From assembly GCF_013702265.1 (NCBI RefSeq), contig NZ_CP059348.1, positions 2,294,001-2,358,000 of the forward strand: a DNA stretch of 64,000 nt, read 5' to 3'. Below are positions 60,377-64,000 of this stretch, piece by piece. Each line of letters opens with the position of its first letter. Position 1 is the first letter of the stretch. A program made the position numbers and the translations under genes. The notes beneath the pieces are model-generated. The model had not been told where the DNA came from. It searched no databases and saw only the letters and a program-made list of their open reading frames with translations. This stretch comes from Providencia rettgeri. Lineage in GTDB: Bacteria; Pseudomonadota; Gammaproteobacteria; Enterobacterales; Enterobacteriaceae.

Positions 60377-61753
60377 ATGTTTACACCAGAATTATTATCC
60401 CCAGCAGGTTCCTTGAAGAACATGCGCTATGCTTTCGCTTACGGTGCCGATGCGGTTTACGCCGGTCAACCTCGTTATAGCTTACGCGTGCGCAATAACG
60501 AATTTAACCATGAGAATCTCGCTAAAGGGATCAATGAAGCCCATGAGCTGGGTAAAAAATTCTATGTGGTCGTCAATATCGCGCCACATAACGCCAAGTT
60601 AAAAACCTTTATTCGTGACCTCACTCCCGTGATTGAAATGGGCCCCGATGCACTGATTATGTCCGACCCCGGTCTGATTATGATGGTGCGTGAAGCCTTC
60701 CCGGAGATGGATATTCACTTATCGGTTCAAGCTAACGCCGTCAACTGGGCTTCCGTGAAATTCTGGAAACAAATGGGATTAACTCGCGTGATTTTATCCC
60801 GCGAATTATCGTTGGAAGAGATCGCTGAAATCCGCCAGCAAGTGCCTGAAATTGAGCTGGAAGTCTTTGTACACGGCGCGTTATGTATGGCGTATTCCGG
60901 TCGCTGCCTGCTATCTGGTTATATTAATAAGCGTGACCCGAACCAAGGTACCTGTACTAACGCGTGTCGCTGGGAATATAAAGTTCAGGAAGGTAAAGAA
61001 GACGATGTGGGTAACATCGTGCATGTCCATGAGCCAATCCCAGTTAAAAACGTAGCGCCAACACTCGGTGAAGGTGCTCCAACCGATAAAGTTTACATGA
61101 TTGAAGAAGCGATGCGTCCGGGCGAATACATGACAGCCTTTGAAGACGAACACGGCACTTACATCATGAACTCAAAAGATTTACGCGCCATCGAGCACGT
61201 TGAAACGCTGACAAAAATGGGCGTTCATTCACTGAAAATCGAAGGCCGTACTAAATCATTCTATTATTGTGCTCGTACTGCCCAAGTCTATCGCCGCGCC
61301 ATTGATGATGCAGTAGCGGGTAAGCCATTTGACCCAACCCTGCTTTCTACCCTTGAAGGGTTAGCACACCGCGGTTATACCGAAGGTTTCTTACGTCGTC
61401 ATACCCATGATGCCTACCAAACCTATGAATATGGCTATTCCGTTTCAGATACCCAGCAATTTGTCGGTGAGTTTACAGGCAACCGAGTGAATGGCTTAGC
61501 GGAAGTCGATGTGAAGAACAAATTTAGTGTCGGTGACAGCTTAGAGTTAATGACACCGTCAGGTAATATCGTCTTCACTCTGGATGCATTAACTAACCGC
61601 AAAGGCGAATCTGTTGATGTGGCTCCTGGTAATGGGCATGTGGTTTATCTGCCGATCCCCGAAGATGTGGATGTAAATTTTGGCTTGTTGATCCGCAATC
61701 TTGCGGGAACGACTACTCGAGACCCGCATCAAGCCCAAGAAGAAAAAGCGTAA
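60377..61753 (+). CDS. trhP: prephenate-dependent tRNA uridine(34) hydroxylase TrhP
   Basis: 458-residue peptidase-U32-family protein, formerly YegQ. It hydroxylates U34 of several tRNAs to ho5U, the first step of cmo5U wobble modification, using prephenate. N-terminal ELLSPAGSLKNMRYAFAYGADAVYAGQPRYSLR and the U32 signature EVFVHGALCMAYSGRCLLSGYIN near 165-188 are clear. The Cys cluster (with GTCTNACRW near 197) may hold an Fe-S cluster. It follows baeR as in E. coli and is followed by cyaR. Confidence 0.96.
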   Translation: MFTPELLSPAGSLKNMRYAFAYGADAVYAGQPRYSLRVRNNEFNHENLAKGINEAHELGKKFYVVVNIAPHNAKLKTFIRDLTPVIEMGPDALIMSDPGLIMMVREAFPEMDIHLSVQANAVNWASVKFWKQMGLTRVILSRELSLEEIAEIRQQVPEIELEVFVHGALCMAYSGRCLLSGYINKRDPNQGTCTNACRWEYKVQEGKEDDVGNIVHVHEPIPVKNVAPTLGEGAPTDKVYMIEEAMRPGEYMTAFEDEHGTYIMNSKDLRAIEHVETLTKMGVHSLKIEGRTKSFYYCARTAQVYRRAIDDAVAGKPFDPTLLSTLEGLAHRGYTEGFLRRHTHDAYQTYEYGYSVSDTQQFVGEFTGNRVNGLAEVDVKNKFSVGDSLELMTPSGNIVFTLDALTNRKGESVDVAPGNGHVVYLPIPEDVDVNFGLLIRNLAGTTTRDPHQAQEEKA

Positions 61754-61821
61754 AAGCGGAAAAAGCGGAAACTACCGAGCATTCCATTAGCTTATTGCTA
61801 AACACGTTTTACTAAATAGAA

Positions 61822-61849
61822 GCCCATGGTCGATGACTATGGGTTTTTT
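61822..61849 (+). terminator. Rho-independent terminator after trhP
   Basis: CCCATGGTC and GACTATGGG form a 9-bp stem with one G-U pair around GAT, followed by TTTTTTC. It separates trhP from the cyaR promoter region. Confidence 0.88.
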
Positions 61850-61895
61850 CTTAGGTATTCGTGTAAAAAACGGTCATTTTATGCTTTATTTTAGT

Positions 61896-61910
61896 TGAGA
61901 ATCATTCTCG
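61896..61910. promoter_or_regulatory. Fur-like palindrome upstream of cyaR
   Basis: TGAGAATCATTCTCG is an almost perfect 7-1-7 palindrome and matches TGATAATNATTATCA at about 11 of the 14 defined positions. It lies roughly 95 bp upstream of the expected cyaR start and is followed by TTGACA. Whether Fur acts here is unknown. Confidence 0.4.
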
Positions 61911-61949
61911 TTATTGACAGTTTCGTTAAAAAGTGCACTCAATATCCAA

Positions 61950-61971
61950 ATTTATGCAACAGATCACATCA
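61950..61971 (+). promoter_or_regulatory. CRP site of the cyaR promoter
   Basis: The right half AGATCACAT is a perfect CRP half-site; the left half TATGC is weak. Centred at 61960.5, it is 40 to 41.5 bases before the predicted start point, the class II position. A -10 box TATAGT lies at 61990-61995 and no good -35 is present, as expected for an activator-dependent promoter. CyaR is CRP-activated in E. coli. Confidence 0.65.
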
Positions 61972-61999
61972 ATTGGTTATTCTATATCGTATAGTCACT

Positions 62000-62091
62000 G
62001 TCGAAAACGAAGAACTAGAAAGTCATAAATTAAGACTAGGAACCACCTCCTTGGCTGGCTCAATCTCCCTTGAGCTAGCCATTTCTTTTTT
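62000..62091 (+). ncRNA. cyaR: CyaR small regulatory RNA
   Basis: Hfq-dependent sRNA of about 92 nucleotides that represses ompX, luxS and nadE translation in E. coli. The most conserved part, AGGAACCACCTCCTT at 62038-62052, agrees with my recollection of the E. coli sRNA, including the ACCACCTCC anti-ribosome-site seed. The terminator stem follows directly: TGGCTGGCTCAA with TTGAGCTAGCCA around TCTCCC (the loop motif AATCTCCCTT is also conserved), then TTTCTTTTTTT. The gene lies just after trhP, its E. coli location. The 5' end is predicted from the TATAGT box and is approximate to a few bases. Confidence 0.88.
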
Positions 62092-62107
62092 CTAGCTCCC
62101 CAAATTC

Positions 62108-62905
62108 TTACCACCAGCGATGAAAATGGTGTACAGGTCCAAAACCACTGCCGACTTCTAAACTATCCGCTTGCTCCAACGCCCCTTGCAAATAGGCTTT
62201 TGCTTCCACAACCGTTTGTTGCCAATTCGCAAAACGCGGTCTCAGTGCGGCTAACGCGGCTGATAATGTACATCCTGTACCATGGGTATTTTTGGTATCG
62301 ATACGCACCGACGTAAAACGCCACTCGCCTTCTGGGGTGATCAACCAATCAGGGCTTTGAGAATCGATTAAGTGCCCACCTTTCATCAAGACACTTTGGC
62401 AACCCAATTGCAGTAAACGTTGTCCTTGCTCACGCATTTGTTCTTCAGTTTGTGCCATTTGCTCATCAAGTAATACGGCTGCTTCGGGCAAATTTGGCGT
62501 GATCAGCGAAACCATGGGTAAAAGCTCGCGTCTTAGGGTCTCTACCGCGTCTGGTAATAATAGCGGGTCTCCACTTTTGGCTACCATCACCGTATCGAGT
62601 ACCACATAAGGTACGGGTGTTTTTTTCAACGCATTGGCGACCACTTGGACATTATCGCGATTAGATAACATACCGATTTTCGCGGCATCAATACGGACAT
62701 CACTTAAAACAGAGTTCAATTGGGCCGCAACAAAGTCTGAAGGGATATTATGGATGGCTTGAACACCTTGCGTATTTTGTGCCACCAGCGCAGTCATCAC
62801 ACTGGTTCCATACGCACCGAGTGCGGAAAATGTTTTCAGGTCTGCTTGAATACCGGCTCCGCCTGATGGATCCGTTCCCGCAATCGTTAATGCATTCACT
62901 CTCAT
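62108..62905 (-). CDS. thiD: hydroxymethylpyrimidine/phosphomethylpyrimidine kinase
   Basis: 265-residue ribokinase-family enzyme; it phosphorylates HMP and HMP-P for thiamine synthesis. N-terminal MRVNALTIAGTDPSGGAGIQADLKTFSALGAYG, central MVAKSGDPLL and LITPNLPEA, and the C-terminal anion hole/catalytic Asp in NTHGTGCTLSAALAA near 215. The start ATG 62905 follows GGAGGGGC at good spacing. The frame stays open upstream through a tandem repeat to 63025, but those starts lack ribosome sites. It is not in a thiMD operon and no TPP riboswitch is visible. Confidence 0.95.
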   Translation of the reverse strand: MRVNALTIAGTDPSGGAGIQADLKTFSALGAYGTSVMTALVAQNTQGVQAIHNIPSDFVAAQLNSVLSDVRIDAAKIGMLSNRDNVQVVANALKKTPVPYVVLDTVMVAKSGDPLLLPDAVETLRRELLPMVSLITPNLPEAAVLLDEQMAQTEEQMREQGQRLLQLGCQSVLMKGGHLIDSQSPDWLITPEGEWRFTSVRIDTKNTHGTGCTLSAALAALRPRFANWQQTVVEAKAYLQGALEQADSLEVGSGFGPVHHFHRWW

Positions 62906-62920
62906 TAATGCCCCTCCATT

Positions 62921-62974
62921 GTCTTCAGAAAAATAATTGTCTTCAGAAAAATAATTGCCTTCAGAAAGATAATT
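62921..62974. repeat. three tandem 18-bp repeats upstream of thiD
   Basis: The unit GTCTTCAGAAAAATAATT occurs at 62921-62938 and 62939-62956 identically, and at 62957-62974 with two changes. Read on the minus strand in the thiD frame it would encode N-Y-F-S-E-D repeats. It ends 16 bp before the thiD start codon, so it lies in the mRNA leader or is an in-frame N-terminal extension. Confidence 0.9.
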
Positions 62975-63285
62975 GACCTTAGTCATATTGCGCTTATTGC
63001 ATCTTTTTAACTTAATAAAAATCATTAAGTTAATTAAATAACGTCCTTAAATGAATTGTCTCATACACAATGCTAATTACTAGCAGATTATCCATTGACC
63101 TCAATAATTAAATGCGATTGATTTTCATCAAAAACAACGAGTTTAATTTGTATTTGAAAATCATCATGTTGCATGATGAATATTCATTGAAATATCTATT
63201 TTTGCTATGAATATCGAATTGATTTCTTACAGCAAATTACGATCCCAATAAGTCATTATCCTAATTTAACCATTTATTGCTGTCC

Positions 63286-63302
63286 TATTTAGCTTATCTT
63301 TA
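63286..63302 (+). promoter_or_regulatory. possible PhoP box upstream of pagP
   Basis: TATTTA-GCTTA-TCTTTA matches the PhoP direct repeat TGTTTA-N5-TGTTTA at 10 of 12 positions with the correct 11-bp period. A TACAAT-like -10 follows at 63319. PagP is PhoP-activated in Salmonella; regulation here is inferred. Confidence 0.45.
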
Positions 63303-63405
63303 TTAAAATAATTCACACTACAATTATTACAATTGCGATAATGATGTCATCATTGTCAATGTCTATCATGACTCATCTATCAGATAACACTAGATTGGAT
63401 CCACA

Positions 63406-63981
63406 ATGAGAGTTAATAAAAACATACAGTTGGTTGTAGGCGCATCGGCAATTCTGAGCGCTTCAATCTGCATGTCATCACCTGCGTTGGCTGAAGAGCA
63501 GTCAGTCGGTTTATGGGATAAATTCACCAATAATGTCAGTACCACTTGGGATTCTGACAAATATGAGCTGTATATCCCGTTCTTCACTTGGCATAACCGT
63601 CTTATGTACGATAAAGAAAAAACAGATACCTATAATGAAGAGCCATGGGGCTTTGGTATCGGTAAATATCGTTATGATGAAGATAATGACTGGCATGCGC
63701 TCTACGCGATGGCATTTATGGATTCCCATAATAAAGTCGAGCCAATCGTAGGTTATGGTTTCCAAAAAATGTGGATCCCAGGTGACCTTGATGGCTTCCG
63801 TATGGGAGCAGGTTTCACATTAGGTATCACCGCACGTGAAGAATATAGCTATATTCCACTCCCTGCACCCCTGCCTTTAGTTTCTATTGAATATGATAAG
63901 CTTTCTGTTCAAGCGACCTATATTCCAGGAACATACAATAACGGTAACGTCCTGTTTGCTTGGTTACGTTGGCAGTGGTAA
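63406..63981 (+). CDS. pagP: lipid A palmitoyltransferase PagP
   Basis: 191-residue outer-membrane enzyme; it moves palmitate from phospholipid to lipid A, increasing resistance to antimicrobial peptides. Signal peptide ends at SSPALA-EEQ near residue 29. An amphipathic helix (GLWDKFTNNVSTTWDSDKYE) precedes an eight-strand barrel. Catalytic-site residues are visible: His in PFFTWHNRL, Asp and Ser in AFMDSHNK near 105, with GFGIGKYRYDEDNDWH between. It ends in the expected aromatic residue (WLRWQW). The gene is complete; only 19 bases follow in the window. Confidence 0.95.
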   Translation: MRVNKNIQLVVGASAILSASICMSSPALAEEQSVGLWDKFTNNVSTTWDSDKYELYIPFFTWHNRLMYDKEKTDTYNEEPWGFGIGKYRYDEDNDWHALYAMAFMDSHNKVEPIVGYGFQKMWIPGDLDGFRMGAGFTLGITAREEYSYIPLPAPLPLVSIEYDKLSVQATYIPGTYNNGNVLFAWLRWQW

Positions 63982-64000
63982 GCGCTTGAGCTTACGCTCA

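Larger units (their letters stand above)
62906..63405. other. divergent thiD-pagP intergenic region
   Basis: About 500 bp, very AT-rich beyond 63030. It holds the 18-bp repeat array next to thiD, the putative PhoP box, and the promoters of both genes. No further gene is supported. Confidence 0.5.

Noticed and set aside
61914-61943. TTGACA-based promoter next to the Fur-like palindrome
   Set aside because: No acceptable -10 box lies 16-18 bp downstream; the TATAGT box with the CRP site explains cyaR better.
62000-62091. RyhB-type iron sRNA, considered because of the nearby Fur-like site
   Set aside because: The RyhB core sequence is absent, whereas the CyaR seed, terminator loop and genomic position match.
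61895-62095. 66-codon open frame after trhP
   Set aside because: It coincides with the cyaR promoter, sRNA and terminator, and has no ribosome site.
62906-63025. N-terminal extension of ThiD through the 18-bp repeats
   Set aside because: The ATG at 62905 has a strong ribosome site and matches the family start; upstream starts have none. Kept only as a finding.
62906-63030. TPP riboswitch upstream of thiD
   Set aside because: The conserved CUGAGA and related thi-box strings were not found; the leader is repeat and AT-rich DNA.
1-64000. CRISPR arrays, prophage, tRNA or rRNA genes, insertion sequences
   Set aside because: No regular spacer repeats, phage or transposase proteins, cloverleaf or rRNA sequences were recognised by reading; a dedicated scan was not possible.

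Overview
The window looks like chromosomal DNA from a gammaproteobacterium of the order Enterobacterales, most probably Providencia or a close Morganellaceae relative. This rests on moderate-to-low G+C coding DNA with AT-rich gaps, protein sequences close to but clearly distinct from E. coli, and conserved blocks in enterobacterial order: guaBA/xseA, dapE-ypfN-tmcA, purC/bamC-dapA/gcvR-bcp-perM-bepA-yfgD, hda-uraA-upp/purMN, ppk-ppx-mgtE and mdtABC-baeSR-trhP-cyaR. The genus is inferred; no search was possible. No rRNA, tRNA, CRISPR array, prophage or intact insertion sequence was seen.

Layout. 1-1310: the end of a HipA-like kinase gene and a small membrane protein. 1395-7149: guaBA (GMP synthesis) divergent from xseA, followed by the esterase aes. 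7224-13791: a likely Fur-controlled iron/heme locus on the minus strand (ChaN-like lipoprotein, TonB-like transducer, exported oligopeptidase B, TonB-dependent receptor), with two Fur boxes and several intergenic hairpins. 13799-17234: maeB and an orphan NarL-type regulator. 17442-22862: yffB, dapE coupled to an M15 carboxypeptidase, ybaN, ypfN, tmcA, yeaL. 23251-26678: a PPC-domain protein and a complete ECF transporter (S, T, two ATPases) of unknown substrate. 26687-35692: purC, an unrecognised gene, bamC-dapA, gcvR-bcp, perM, bepA-yfgD and hda, whose start codon is CTG. 35774-39817: uraA, upp and purMN. 40002-42141: an arsRBC operon. 42574-48475: speG, ppk1-ppx, mgtE. 49060-60224: an MHS-family transporter and mdtABC-baeSR without mdtD. 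60377-63981: trhP, the small RNA gene cyaR, thiD and pagP.

The genes centre on purine and pyrimidine metabolism (guaB, guaA, purC, purM, purN, upp, uraA; guaB, purC and purM carry PurR-like operators), lysine/cell-wall precursors (dapA, dapE), envelope quality control and defence (bamC, bepA, pagP, mdtABC-baeSR), iron acquisition and arsenic resistance.

The best candidate for an uncharacterised system is the Fur-box-controlled chaN/tonB/oligopeptidase B/receptor operon. An exported protease built into a TonB-dependent uptake operon suggests processing of a peptide or protein-bound iron/heme ligand. Other points of note are the cyaR gene recognised in noncoding DNA, the CTG start of hda, the ECF transporter with a degenerate signature motif in one ATPase, an unknown gene inserted between purC and bamC, and 18-bp tandem repeats upstream of thiD.
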